A stretch of 64,000 nucleotides of DNA, taken from positions 715,343 through 779,342 of the forward strand of contig OY482850.1 of the NCBI GenBank assembly GCA_960531495.1, read 5' to 3'. Made by a program: the position numbers and the translations under genes. Positions 15,778 to 25,812 of this stretch are shown piece after piece. Every line of letters starts with the position of its first letter. Within the stretch, counting starts at the first letter, position 1. Below the pieces are notes generated by a model. The model searched no databases, was not told where the DNA came from, and was given only the letters and a program-made list of their open reading frames with translations. Source of the DNA: Zeus faber (taxonomy: Eukaryota > Chordata > Actinopteri > Zeiformes > Zeidae).

Positions 15778-16080
15778 TCAATTCTATTCAAGGCGTACAG
15801 GTCCGTGTAGTGTCTATGGGGGGAGGGGTGAGGGTCGGTTTCAGTGGAGGTCCCAGGCCTTGTTGATGAGGCCAGTTGCAGATGGGAAGAAACTGTTCTT
15901 ATGGCGAGAGGTTTTGGCCTTGTTGGACCGCAGCCTCCTGCCAGAGGAAATTGTCTCAAACAGATACAGCTGAACAGAATATATAGCAGTCTCTGCAATA
16001 GGGAACCCAGGATTTTTTAGCAGAAACAAGGTTAGTGTTGGGATTTTTCAGCGATCAACCTTGATAGTGGTGAGCCTGCG
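15778..16080 (-). pseudogene. C-terminus of an antisense Rex/L2-type LINE ORF
   Basis: On the minus strand a frame reads LFETISSGRRLRSNKAK, then HKNSFFPSATGLINKAWDLH and a stop. This is the basic C-terminal tail typical of Rex1/L2-group LINE proteins (SGRRLRS and SFFPSA). It is probably the coding end of the element whose 3' UTR lies at 14113-14415. Sequence upstream of it (16000-16080) shows nothing further. Confidence 0.6.
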
Positions 16081-16139
16081 AGCCACATATATATACATAT
16101 ACATATATATAAAGCAATTTCTATATATACTGTATATTG

Positions 16140-16685
16140 TCCTTTGTCCGAGTCTTGGCTCCAGAAGCGGTACCTTAAGGCTCGACTGAAGTTTGCTGCT
16201 AATCACAGTGACAAAGAAGAGGCCTTCTGGAGGAAAGTTCTGTGGGCAGATGAACCAAAAATTTAGCTGAGAACATGTGGATTGTGCTGAAGAAACAAGT
16301 CCGTGTCGGAAAGCCAACAAACTTAGTTGAACTGCACCAATTCTGTCAAGAGGAGGGGGCAAAGATTCAACTATAAGCTTGCCAGAAGCTTGTGGATAGC
16401 TACCAAAAGGGCCTAATTGAGGTGAAAATGGGACATGTAACCAAATATATGCATTTTAGTATGTCAATGTTTGACCCAGCAGATTTGGTCACATTTTCAG
16501 AAGACCAATAATAAATTCATAAAGAACCAAAACTCATGAGGTTTATCGTGACAAAGAAGTATGTGCACCAATCATTCCATCACATAAAAATAAGAGTTGT
16601 AGAAATTATTGGAAACTCAAGACTGCCATGACATTTCTGCCATGTTCTTTACAAGTGTATGTAAACGTTGGACCACAACTGTAAT
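16140..16685 (+). mobile_element. Tc1-type transposon relic, 5' truncated, with right TIR
   Basis: A transposase fragment reads ESWLQKRYL-like residues, then NHSDKEEAFWRKVLWADEP near 16200-16255, where D of WADEP is the first catalytic aspartate. An internal deletion joins this to the C-terminal VKKQV-like region (KQVRVGKPTNLVELHQFC near 16295-16345). The right end is a typical fish Tc1 terminus, reverse complement TACAGTTGTGGTCCAACG, at about 16650-16682, adjacent to TA. The middle D and the E are missing and the left TIR is not visible. Confidence 0.82.
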
Positions 16686-17950
16686 TATATATCTCAACTC
16701 AACTACTCTGAATGTAAATCCAACAGAGCCATGAGGAGCAACTAAGCATGGTATAATGTCAGAAGGATTTTATTTGTTTAAATTGGCTGAAATATACTCT
16801 TCAAACCGTTTTGAATTCAGTTGAATAAATATAACAAAGTCATAAAATTAGGATTATCACGTAAATCAACACTGACCACTGATCTATCAGTCAGAATTTA
16901 AAATTGAAGGTCTTTAACTAGTGCATAAAGGGCGGGCTGAGGTAAACTCCATATAAATTGGCAGACCAAGGAAGGCTTTCCATATGAGGGTCTGATGAGG
17001 TGAATTTCTATACGCAGGGACCAATTATATTATTTTAATTGAACCGTCATGACATTTTTAGATTTAAATTTATACTGCCATTTCCATCATAGCTGGCTTT
17101 TGCAAAGACTACTTCCCACTTTCACTAGGCTCCCTAGGTCCCTACAAAGCCAGGCACACACATACAGGATTTTGTATGGTGACAAAATCTAATGTGTGAG
17201 GCTTTGCACATGACAAACACCAATCACGCATCTGAGTATTTTGTGTGTAAAGTAAGGAATTACAACTTAATATCTGTCCTAAACAAGGTCTGTACAGGTT
17301 CAAGGATACAGTAGGGTTACCATTTAAAGTGGGCCTTATTAAAATAGTGCAAAAGCACTCTTAAACACATTCCAATTGGGCAAATGTTTAAGCCCTAAAA
17401 AAAATTTAATCTCCTTTTTGAAAATGGGAGGCTCACAATATAGACACTCTTTATATATTTTACTGGGGAAAAAAAACGGTGTGGTCTGAAACTGTACATG
17501 TTTCAAAGATTTTTCAGTGTTTTATTGACTGTTTTGCATTTCTGAAAATCTGTGCTTTTGGCTAAATCTGTGCTAACGTAAGAGAGTAGGAACAGGAAGT
17601 TGCAGCGCTCCCTAATGGCAAAGTGTAATGATGATGATATGGCAACATTATGCTTTGGATGTACAAAGAAGTAAAACAATACACTACGACACAAGTGACT
17701 ACAACGTTAACGAAAAGCACATTGTTGGGTGGTCTAGGGGGTCTAGTCTATTCTACCTCTAGCCTACTCTACCCTACAGGGAACTGATGATGGAAGCCAT
17801 GACCAAAATATGACAACATTAGATTGTTTAGTGTTCCACTAATCAGATATACATTTGTCGTCCATATTTAGCCGGTATCTCTTTGTTTGAATAAATTCTT
17901 GAGATTGTGTAGGTGCTGGTGTGGCGCAAATGAGCGGCGGGTATCACTGA
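16686..17950. other. AT-rich unassigned stretch
   Basis: About 1.25 kb with no supported gene, tandem repeat or transposon end. It may be unique host DNA next to the exon candidate at 17952-18340. Confidence 0.5.
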
Positions 17951-17951
17951 C

Positions 17952-18340
17952 CTTGCATCTCTCTGCCTGTGTCTCTGGGCCTCCTCACCAGGCCCACCAA
18001 GGGACAGGGAGCAGCTGGGCGGCAGAGGCCACCCACCTCGCACCCCGCCCACCGTTTTGACGGTGCCCACCACGGGAGCGGGCATTTCGGGCTGCAAGTT
18101 CCTGTGAAGGGGTGCCGGGAAGGGCCACCAGGAGAAGGCTGGGTGGAGGGCAGCAAGAACGGATCGTTTGATTGCCTGCTTTGGATATTGAGGTTGTTGT
18201 CGCTGTTGTAGTGCAGCAGGACGCGGGGTGCGGCGAGCCGGCCCCCGGATGACAGAGGTATCTGCTGGGGGGGTCGATAGGGAGCCGCCACCGGGTACCG
18301 GCGGAATGCGAGAGGGTGAGGAGGATCTCCTTGGAAGGTA
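17952..18340 (-). CDS. Candidate host exon (unidentified, weak)
   Basis: A GC-rich island of about 390 bp in AT-rich DNA. On the minus strand it is preceded by a pyrimidine tract and CAG (18341-18343) and followed by a donor-like AAG/GTCAGT (17951-17946). One frame is open across the whole interval and includes PVAAPYRPPQQIPLSSGGRL and RVLLHYNSDNNLNIQSRQSN, which look like ordinary Pro/Ser/Gln-rich linker sequence. In the last third that frame becomes Cys/Trp-rich, and a neighbouring frame (QPEMPAPVVGTVKTVGG) looks more protein-like, so a frameshift or a chance open frame is possible. I recognise no protein family. Confidence 0.28.
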
Positions 18341-18523
18341 CTGGAGAGGAGAGAGGAGTTTGAAAACTTAGTAAAAGAAGAAAATACATCACTGTTGTGC
18401 AGTCACAGCATGAAAGAGGAACCCCTACTCCCCAAAAGGTATAATTGAAAGTTTTTGGTGATATCTCGAGGTCTAAGATATTCGGTACAGAACTAATATA
18501 TTTTGTCAAATGCAGTACAACTC
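18341..18523. other. Short spacer before the TG tract
   Basis: No feature is seen other than the acceptor-like signal of the exon candidate (minus strand) at 18341-18360. Confidence 0.4.

Positions 18524-18587
<64 letters not shown>
18524..18587. repeat. (TG)n microsatellite
   Basis: About 60 bp of pure TG next to the 3' end of the antisense LINE at 18590. Confidence 0.97.
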
Positions 18588-18588
<1 letters not shown>

Positions 18589-18589
18589 G

Positions 18590-18766
18590 TCTACTGACTG
18601 CACTGTTGGTTATACAGTCGCACAGCCGCAGGAAGGAAGGACCTACGATAGCGCTCCTTCCTACACTTTGGGTGAAGCAGCCTATCACTGAAGGAGCTCT
18701 CCAGTGCCATCAGGGTGTTATGCATGGGGTGGGATTCATTCTCCATCATGGATGACAGCTTAGCCC
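18590..18766 (-). pseudogene. Antisense LINE ORF C-terminus (3' fragment of a split element)
   Basis: The minus strand reads KLSSMMENESHPMHNTL, then SSFSDRLLHPKCRKERYRR and SFLPAAVRLYNQQCSQ and a stop. This is the C-terminal tail of a Rex/L2-group LINE protein. The preceding residues (GVRRMWA) lie at 21220-21240 on the other side of the inserted L2-type LINE, and joining at the 7-bp duplication gives RRMWAKLSSMMENE without loss of frame. Confidence 0.88.
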
Positions 18767-21063
18767 GACTCCACCCCTCCCCGACTCCACCGACTCACAA
18801 GGCTGGCAAAGAGCTTGATCTCATTCTTGCTCGGAGCTGTACCACCGACAACCTATGGGTCACTCCTCTTCATCTCTCTGACCACTTCTTCATCCACTTC
18901 AATGTCCAGCTACCAAAACAACCCCCCACCTCCCCACCCATGGTTACTATCCGCAGCAATCTCCGCAACTTGTCTCCCACCCACTTCTCCTCTGTGCTCT
19001 CCTCTTCTCTTCCACCCCACGGCACTTTCTCCTCTCTGCAGGTTAATGATGCCACTGACTCCCTCTGCTCCACCTTGAGCTCATGTCTGGATAGCCTGTG
19101 TCCACTATCCACCAGACCTGCTCGTTCAACCCAGTCGCACCCTTGGCTGACTGACACCCTCCGGACAACGCGCACCGACCTCAGAGCAGCCGAGAGGAAA
19201 TGGCACAAATCCAAAACAACTGAGGATCTTGCTAGCTACCAGACACTGCTGTCCTCCTTCTCCTCCAGCATCACTGCTGCCAAGAAGGCCTTCTTCAACG
19301 ATAGGATCAACGGTGCCACAGACACACGTAAGTTATTCGCCACCTTCGAGTCTCTGCTTTACCCTCCACCACCTCCCCCAGCTACTAACCTCACTGCCGA
19401 CTGCCTTGCCTCCTTTTTTACTAACAAAGTGGCAGCCATCAGCAGCCAATTCACTAAACAACTTACTCACAACCTGTCTTCTCCAGCCCTAGGCTCATCG
19501 TTCCCTGGTTTCACCCCCCTCGCTGAAAGTGAGGTATCTAAACTACTAACATGTAGCCGTCCCACTACCTGTCCGCTAGATCCAATCCCATCCAACCTCC
19601 TTCAAGCCATATCACTGACTATCACCCCGGCAATCACACATGTGATTAATTCTTCCCTAACTTCCGGCACTTTCCCTTCCGCTTTCAAAGCGGCTCGGGT
19701 CGCACCACTGCTCAAAAAACCCTCACTCGATCCCAATCAAGTAGGAAACTATCGGCCGGTCTCTCTCCTCCCATTCCTTTCCAAAACCTTAGAGAGGGCG
19801 GTCTCTAGACAGGTTACAGAGTACCTGTCAAGAAACAACCTTCTTGATACACTTCAATCTGGCTTCAAAAGTGGTCACTCCACTGAAACAGCCCTGTTGT
19901 CTGTGACGGAGGCCTTAAAAACTGCTAGAGCTGCTGCCAAATCCTCGGTCCTCATTCTGCTAGACTTATCAGCTGCTTTTGACACTGTCAATCATTGCAT
20001 ACTCCTGTCCATACTCTCAAGCATGGGCATAACGGGCAGTGCACTTTCCTGGTTCGAATCTTACCTTACTGGGCGCTCGTTCAGTGTGACATGGCGAGGC
20101 CAGCTGTCTGTGCCTCACAACCTCACCACAGGGGTGCCCCAAGGCTCGGTGCTAGGACCCCTCCTCTTTGCCATATACACCACCTCACTGGGCCCGATCA
20201 TCCGCTCACATGGCTTTTCATATCACTGCTATGCGGATGATACTCAACTCTATCTGTCCTTCCCGCCAGACGACCCTACTATCTCGACGCGGATCTCGGA
20301 TTGTCTCGCTGACATATCCACATGGATGAAGGATTATCATCTTCAACTAAATCTGGCGAAAACGGAACTGCTGGTCTTCCCGGCCAAACAAGGTATTTAT
20401 CACAACATTGATATTAAAATCGACTCTCTATCTCTTGTTCCTACCAAGGCTGCAAGGAATCTTGGTGTCATTATTGATGACCAACTGACATTCTCGGACC
20501 ATGTTGCCGCAGTCTCCCGGTCCTGCCGCTTCGCACTACTCAACATCCGAAAAGTCAGGCCGTACCTGACCCAATATGCCACTCAACTGCTGGTACAAAC
20601 CTTGGTGATGTCCCGTCTCGACTACTGCAATGCCCTCTTAACAGGCTTGCCGGCCTGTGCGGTGAAGCCACTTCAGATGATACAGAATGCGGCGGCGCGA
20701 CTGGTGTTCAACCAGCCAAAGAGGGCACATGTCACTCCGCTGCTCATCGAGCTCCACTGGTTACCTGTAGCCGCCCGCATCAAATTCAAGTCTCTTATGC
20801 TGGCCTACAGAGTGATTGTTGGGAATGCTCCCGCCTACTTAAATGCTCTTGTAAGAGCACATGTTGCCCCCCGGATGCTGCGCTCGTCAAATGAGCGTCG
20901 CCTGGCTCTGCCGGCCATACAGCCACAGCAATCCAGGCTATTCTCATTTGTAGTTCCACGTTGGTGGAACGAGCTGCCAAAAATGACCAGAGCGGGGACC
21001 TCCCTCTCTGTCTTTAAGAAGCACCTGAAGACCCAGCTCTTCAGTGAGTACCTCCTGTCCTAA
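18767..21063 (+). CDS. L2-type LINE ORF2 (partial endonuclease + intact reverse transcriptase)
   Basis: About 765 uninterrupted codons encode the polymerase of an L2/CR1-group retrotransposon. The apparent ATG at 18715 lies in the flanking older LINE, so the first 17 residues of that frame are host-derived and the native start is missing. Numbering from 18715: the end of the endonuclease domain shows KELDLILARS and LSDHFFIHF near residue 58. RT begins with NYRPVSLLPFLSKTLERAV near 344, motif A is LLDLSAAFDTVNH at 415-427, motif B is TGVPQGSVLGPLLF, and the catalytic YADD is at 506-509. The C-terminal tail holds LHWLPVAARIKFK and RWWNELP. RT motifs look intact. Without the N-terminal endonuclease and ORF1 it cannot mobilise by itself. 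Confidence 0.92.
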
Positions 21064-21219
21064 TCTACAATTACTTTGCACCACCTTGCAGTATTTATTG
21101 TTACACCAATGTTGTTGTTACACTAATCTCTGTCGCAATGTAGCTGAATGTTATTCTCCCTTGTAAGTCGCTTTGGATAAAAGCGTCTGCCAAATGACTA
21201 AATGTAAATGATGTAAATG
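18767..21219 (+). mobile_element. L2-type (Maui-like) LINE, 5' truncated, young
   Basis: The element lies between perfect 7-bp duplications TTAGCCC at 18760-18766 and 21220-21226. Its 3' UTR (21064-21219) ends with the L2 signature GTAAGTCGCTTTGGATAAAA and a short AAATGTAAATG-type repeat tail. It interrupts an antisense LINE. The 5' end starts within the endonuclease domain, the usual outcome of incomplete reverse transcription. An uninterrupted long frame and exact duplication suggest it is one of the younger insertions here. Confidence 0.95.
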
Positions 21220-21680
21220 TTAGCCCACATCCTCCTTACTCCCACCACCTGCACTGGGTCCAGGGGGCCCCCAGGGACAGAGCTGGCCCTCTTGATCAGT
21301 TTGTCAAGTCTCTTCCTGTCAGCTGTGGTGAGGCTGTTGACCTAGCAGACCACTCCATAAAAGATGGCTGATGCCACCACGGTGTTGAAGAAGGTCCTCA
21401 GGAGAGCCCCCTGCACTCCAAAGGACCTGAGTCTTCTAAGCAGATAGAGTCTGCTCTGACCCTTCTTATAAAGTGCATGTATGTGAAAAGTCCAGCCCAG
21501 TTTATTGTTCAGGTGAACACCCAGGTACTTGTAAGATTCCACAATGTCAATATTCATTCCCTGGATGTTCACCGGTGTCGGGGGAGAGTGTCTGCGCCTG
21601 CAGAAATCCGCCACCAGCTCTTTGGTTTTCGCTGCGTTGATCTGACAATCATATGCTCCACTGGATTCAATTTTAGCACA
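21220..21680 (-). pseudogene. Antisense LINE ORF, RT C-terminal part (5' fragment of a split element)
   Basis: The minus strand reads INAAKTKELVADFCRRR near 21640, then ESYKYLGVHLNNKLGW and KKGQSRLYLLRRLRSFGVQ, then FFNTVVASAIFYGVVC. A stop where the family usually has W follows, then ADRKRLDKLIKRASSV. The order matches Rex/L2-group LINE proteins downstream of the FADD box. The element is 5' truncated near 21650-21680 and continues at 18766-18590. Confidence 0.88.
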
Positions 21681-22316
21681 GGATTAGTTAGGGTAAGTCG
21701 CTACACGGTAAAACATTGTGAGGTTGTGCTATGATGACGGGAAGCAACATTTAAAAAAAGGCTTAGGTTTAAAAATAGTGAAACCTTCAAGGGGATAAGG
21801 GTTAGGGTCTACATTCCTGCGAATTACTAAAATCGAGTTTGCCGGAATAAAACTCAGATTGAAGACAGTTAGATCGCAATGGATTTGGTTTTTTTTTCTT
21901 TTCACAATGATAGCAAGCAGGTCATTTCACTCTTCTCACTTAACTTCAAAACAACCTTGCGACAAGTAGCTCTATTTATATTGCGACGCACAACAATATT
22001 CCCCAGAGAAGTATTGTAAACATTTACATTCGACCAGATGCTCAGAATTATGAATGATTAATGTAATTTCAGTGACCGTAGCTACTCTAAGAGGTTAACA
22101 CTGCACGAGTCAATCAACTTTTCCAGCTGTGGTTCATTTCATCCAGATTATCCATACCATTTTCTCCTGTTTAAACATTGCTTGTTTTCTGATGCAGCCA
22201 TCACATTTCGGCAAATTATAACAGAACACAATTTCACCCAACAATGCAAGAGGAACAGAAGTTCCTTTGCATTGCATGTTGTGTTTGATTTTTTTTGTGT
22301 CACACATCGACACGTG
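21681..22316. other. AT-rich unassigned stretch
   Basis: About 640 bp without a supported gene or recognised repeat. Confidence 0.5.
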
Positions 22317-22519
22317 TGGGGATGGTAGCTCAGGAGGTAGAGCTGGTGGTCTAGTGATCTAAAGGTTGCTGGTTTGATCCCAGGCTCCTCCTGCTAGCAT
22401 GCTGTAGTGTCCTTGAGCAAGACACTTAACCCCTAATTGCTCCTGATGGCTGCGTCCGTCGGTGTTTGAACAATTGTAAGTCGCTTTGGATAAAAGCGTC
22501 TGCTAAATGTAATGTAATG
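22317..22519 (+). mobile_element. tRNA-derived SINE with an L2-like 3' tail
   Basis: The head resembles a tRNA promoter: an A-box-like TAGCTCAGGAGG near 22327 and a B-box-like GGTTTGATCCC near 22371. A body with CCTTGAGCAAGACACTTAA follows. The last 50 bp, GTAAGTCGCTTTGGATAAAA then GCGTCTGCTAAATG, are nearly the same as the L2-type LINE 3' end at 21160-21210, so this SINE probably borrows the L2 machinery. The TAATGTAATG end is the tail. No clear target duplication is seen. It is not a functional tRNA gene. Confidence 0.85.
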
Positions 22520-22565
22520 ACACTGCCAAGACTGAGACAGGAACATTGACTGGTCGTTTAACACC

Positions 22566-22568
<3 letters not shown>

Positions 22569-22599
<31 letters not shown>
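22569..22599. repeat. Poly(A) tract, about 31 bp
   Basis: A pure A run. It may be the tail of an unidentified retroposed sequence, but no element body is evident upstream. Confidence 0.9.
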
Positions 22600-22601
<2 letters not shown>

Positions 22602-22657
22602 CTGTTTGCTAGCAATCGTTCACAAACGGAACACATGTCCAGCTTACAAACTTCAGA

Positions 22658-22835
22658 GTAATGCTGTGATTCACACACACACACACACACAGAAAAAGGG
22701 GGGGCATCTTACCTTCCTTCTTCAAGGCATTTCCCTACTGCTTAACAAGTCATATTGAGATTGAAACAGAGCAGGGTTGATGAGCTGCTACTGCCAGGGT
22801 ACATTGCAAAAAAATTCCATCTTCCATAAGTACTT
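22658..22835. repeat. Dispersed repeat with (CA)n, copy 1
   Basis: A (CA)n run, CAGAAAAAGG, CTTACCTTCCTTCTTCA, then GGCATTTCCCTACTGCTTAAC and a stretch with GCAGGGTTGATGAGCTGC. The same order recurs at 25638-25812, so this is a repeat of unknown class. Confidence 0.75.
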
Positions 22836-24036
22836 AAATACTGTGCGACAGTAGTGAGAGTAGCTTCACAGTTTCTTACAGTAGATAACCTGCAGTGGAG
22901 ACACTGTTCAGCGGCATTTTTATTATCTGTTGGACCTGTACAAAAACAGTATACACTAATATACTGTATGACCATAACTTGATAAAATAGCCTTGGTAAT
23001 GGAACTGTTATATGGAACTGATGTTACCCCAGAGATCACACTATTAAACTGAAACTAGTCCAGACCGGTCCACTGCAGTGTCTTAAACTGGCACAAGCTG
23101 CCCCCAATTCGTAGCAGATGATCTGGCTCATTGCCTGCTCCACAACTCTGCATGTGTTTTTAGGGTGATTGATGTGTGATCTAGGGGTCACATAGACCAG
23201 TCGGCCAGCAGATGTGTCGACCTTGATACCAGAAGTCTACTCCTGCTATATGATTTTGTCTAGTTGACTGGTATCATGTGGTTAATTAAATAAAATGCAG
23301 ATGCATGGTGGCAGAAAAGGAAGTCTACCTCGAGAAATTGTAATGATCCGCCATCCAAATCAGGTGGCTAAACTGAGCATTAAAGAAGTGCCATCTCTGG
23401 AGGTAAGGTTACAGAATGTCTTTTTTCTGGAAGTTTGATTTCTTGTAGCTTTTGAATGGACTATCAAGAATCTCAAGTTCACATTAACTTATAAACAGGG
23501 GTGCACATGACTCCACTAGTGATGAAAGGTTCAACACTTTTTTGAGACTATTGTTGTTGAAGAGTCACTCAGTAAAAATAGTTTGATTTGATTCAGTTGG
23601 TTTAAATGCAAGGTGGGTGAAGGAAAGCAGGTCTGCCCAATCAGCCTTGTTAGCGCTGATTGAACAGACCTGTTGAAGCTGCACCACGACAAGGCAAAGC
23701 CAGCCCCGTCACCTGCAGACCGTGGCTTAACCACGCTTCCCCGTCTGCCGCAAGAACCTTTAGAGCCAGTGCGTAGCCTGAGTGGGGTGGCCAGGTGTGG
23801 CCCTCTTGGTTGTGCCACAGTTTAAGCTCAGGATTTGTTTGTATATGATTTTATCTGTTTTGCTATGATTTGATTATCTTAATTGTGTCACCCTGTTTTT
23901 TTTAATCATAAATGTTGTGCAGCACTTTGTCACTCTTATTTTGAAAATATGAATAAAGTTATTGTTATTAAAAATTTTTCATAGAAAAACTTTGAATGTG
24001 ACAGGTACTCCTCCGTTCTGTTCCATTCCTAGGTCC
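22836..24036. other. Unassigned stretch
   Basis: About 1.2 kb with no supported gene. The segment 23600-23830 is moderately GC-rich and contains an imperfect inverted motif (AATCAGCCTTGTTAGCGCTGATT at 23639-23661), but no family is recognised. Confidence 0.45.
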
Positions 24037-24047
24037 AGGTCGTTAAG

Positions 24048-24515
24048 CAAATTGGTAAGCGAGGACCCGTGTTATTTCACTGTAAGGGGGCGTGGCGATT
24101 GCGAAGGCTAGAGTAGTGAATACTGATAGAATGCGGGAACGAGGCTGAGACTGAGACTGAGAACGGTGATGACGATGAGATGCTTGACGCTGAGACGCCG
24201 TGCACACAGCGTACAATACAGACTGGTCAGGGAGCAGGTCGTAAATACGAACAGTCGACATGGGGTTTCCTCCACCTCACGTCAGTAAGGACCCCCCTCA
24301 AAAACATGCACCCATCATCGACTGACCAGCAATGGACACTCATCACCTGGTCCCCGGGCGCGACCACGTATGCTGCCCACTGCTCCTGGCAGAGGATCCA
24401 TTTCACCGGCCACCATCAAAGCGTGTGTGTGTGTGTGTGTGTGTGCAAGCATGTGTTGTAGTGTGGTGTGTTGCGTGACAAATAAAGACTGTTTCTTTCT
24501 GTTTCTTCTACAGGT
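24048..24515 (+). mobile_element. SINE-like retroposon (DANA-like core)
   Basis: It contains GGGGTTTCCTCC (24259), GTCCCCGGGCGC-type sequence and TGCCCACTGCTCCTGGC, a short (TG)n, and a 3' end TGACAAATAAAGACTG. The same modules in the same order occur at 50975-51310, where the better-preserved GTGTGGAGTTTGCATGTTCT box matches the conserved core of zebrafish DANA-type SINEs. AGGTCGTTAAG occurs on both sides (24037-24047 and 24516-24526), a possible 11-bp target duplication. Confidence 0.6.
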
Positions 24516-24526
24516 AGGTCGTTAAG

Positions 24527-25637
24527 TGTGGAGTACGTGTATTAAGAAAGTTGCCACTCTGCTTCAGCTTCTCACTGCACTTAATTCCAGTGCAATGGGC
24601 TAAAAGTTTCAAGTTTTACAGAGCTTAAAGAAGCATGTTGAATCTCCTTTGCAAAAATTGTAAACACACATTATGGTCACACGTGTCTTATTCTTTGAAC
24701 ATGTTTTGAATGACAGTAATACATGTTATTCATAACTACTATTCAGCAATTGCTGCAGCACATATCAGCGCAACTTCCTGTTTCTCTTCTCTCACATTAG
24801 TGCAAAGGCCGATATTGTTCATTTGCGGAACTGAAGAATAAAACCCTCGGGTCAATTAAACCCTGAAAACATCAAATGCACATTTTTCAACAACTTTTTT
24901 TTTTGGTTTAACATTTGACTTTATTGTGACTGGAATCTGTGCAAGTTTATCAATAGTGAAGTTTGGAAATGGTTCTACTGAATTTTCCGTTTACGGTTGG
25001 GTCACACCGCCGGCACAGGAACTGCAGCGTGAAGCCGAGCAGCTCTCGGCTCGTCGCCGTACGGTCACACCGCCGGCGGCGGGGGCTTCTGTGTCGCTGG
25101 CGGGCATGTCCGCTCAAAATGAACTGGCTGTTGTGGACGCGCCAAACATTTCAAACCTCTCTCCTTTTCCATATTTAAAAGATATTATATAGATAGATGG
25201 GGCCGTGTGTCCTTTTTTTTTTAAATTATTATTAAAATGGTGTAGTCTGTTTACCTGGCAAAATACATGATATCTTGAAGAAATTACATAAATAATCTTG
25301 CCATCCGTTCCTTAAAATAAAGAATTGTCCTTGTTCTGTGTTCACCTGTCTTCCTCCGTTTTTCATTTGGAAACAGGAAATTAGAAAGATTCAAAGATTA
25401 TTAATACGCCACAATAATTTACCAGTATCGTATTTATTCTACCCACATCTGTTCTTGCGATTGCTAATCCTTCCCCCTTTCTCGCCTCGCACATTCTTCT
25501 TTGCTGACCATGATGTCTTTATTCTCTTTTCCTCTTGGCTAAACACACAGTCCTCCACTTTCTCCTCCTCGGTGTTGTCTCAAATCCTCACAGCCAATCA
25601 CTGTAGAGATCTGATGTCTGTGTGTGTCGGGCACTCC
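24527..25637. other. Unassigned stretch with a CG-rich patch
   Basis: Mostly AT-rich. At 24999-25140 a CpG-rich patch carries the 15-base motif GGTCACACCGCCGGC twice, about 64 bp apart, followed by a short frame (SAQNELAVVDAPNISNLSPF). This could be the leader of a DNA-transposon-derived sequence, but no transposase motif or TIR is visible. Confidence 0.4.
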
Positions 25638-25644
25638 TACACAC

Positions 25645-25675
<31 letters not shown>

Positions 25676-25812
25676 AAGGTCTTACCTTCCTTCTTCAGGC
25701 ATTTAGAAACGACTTCATCTTGGTTAATTTCCCTATTGCTTAACGAGTCATATTTAGGCTGAAACAGAGCAGGGTTGATGAGCTGCTACTGCCAGGGTGA
25801 ACTCCATCTTGG
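25638..25812. repeat. Dispersed repeat with (CA)n, copy 2
   Basis: It matches 22658-22835 in module order and largely in sequence, with a 22-bp extra segment (AACGACTTCATCTTGGTTAA area). A (CT)n-like run follows at about 25890-25915. Confidence 0.75.

Noticed and set aside
22327-22390. Possible tRNA gene
   Set aside because: A- and B-box-like motifs are present but no cloverleaf is evident. The body and L2-like tail show it is a SINE.
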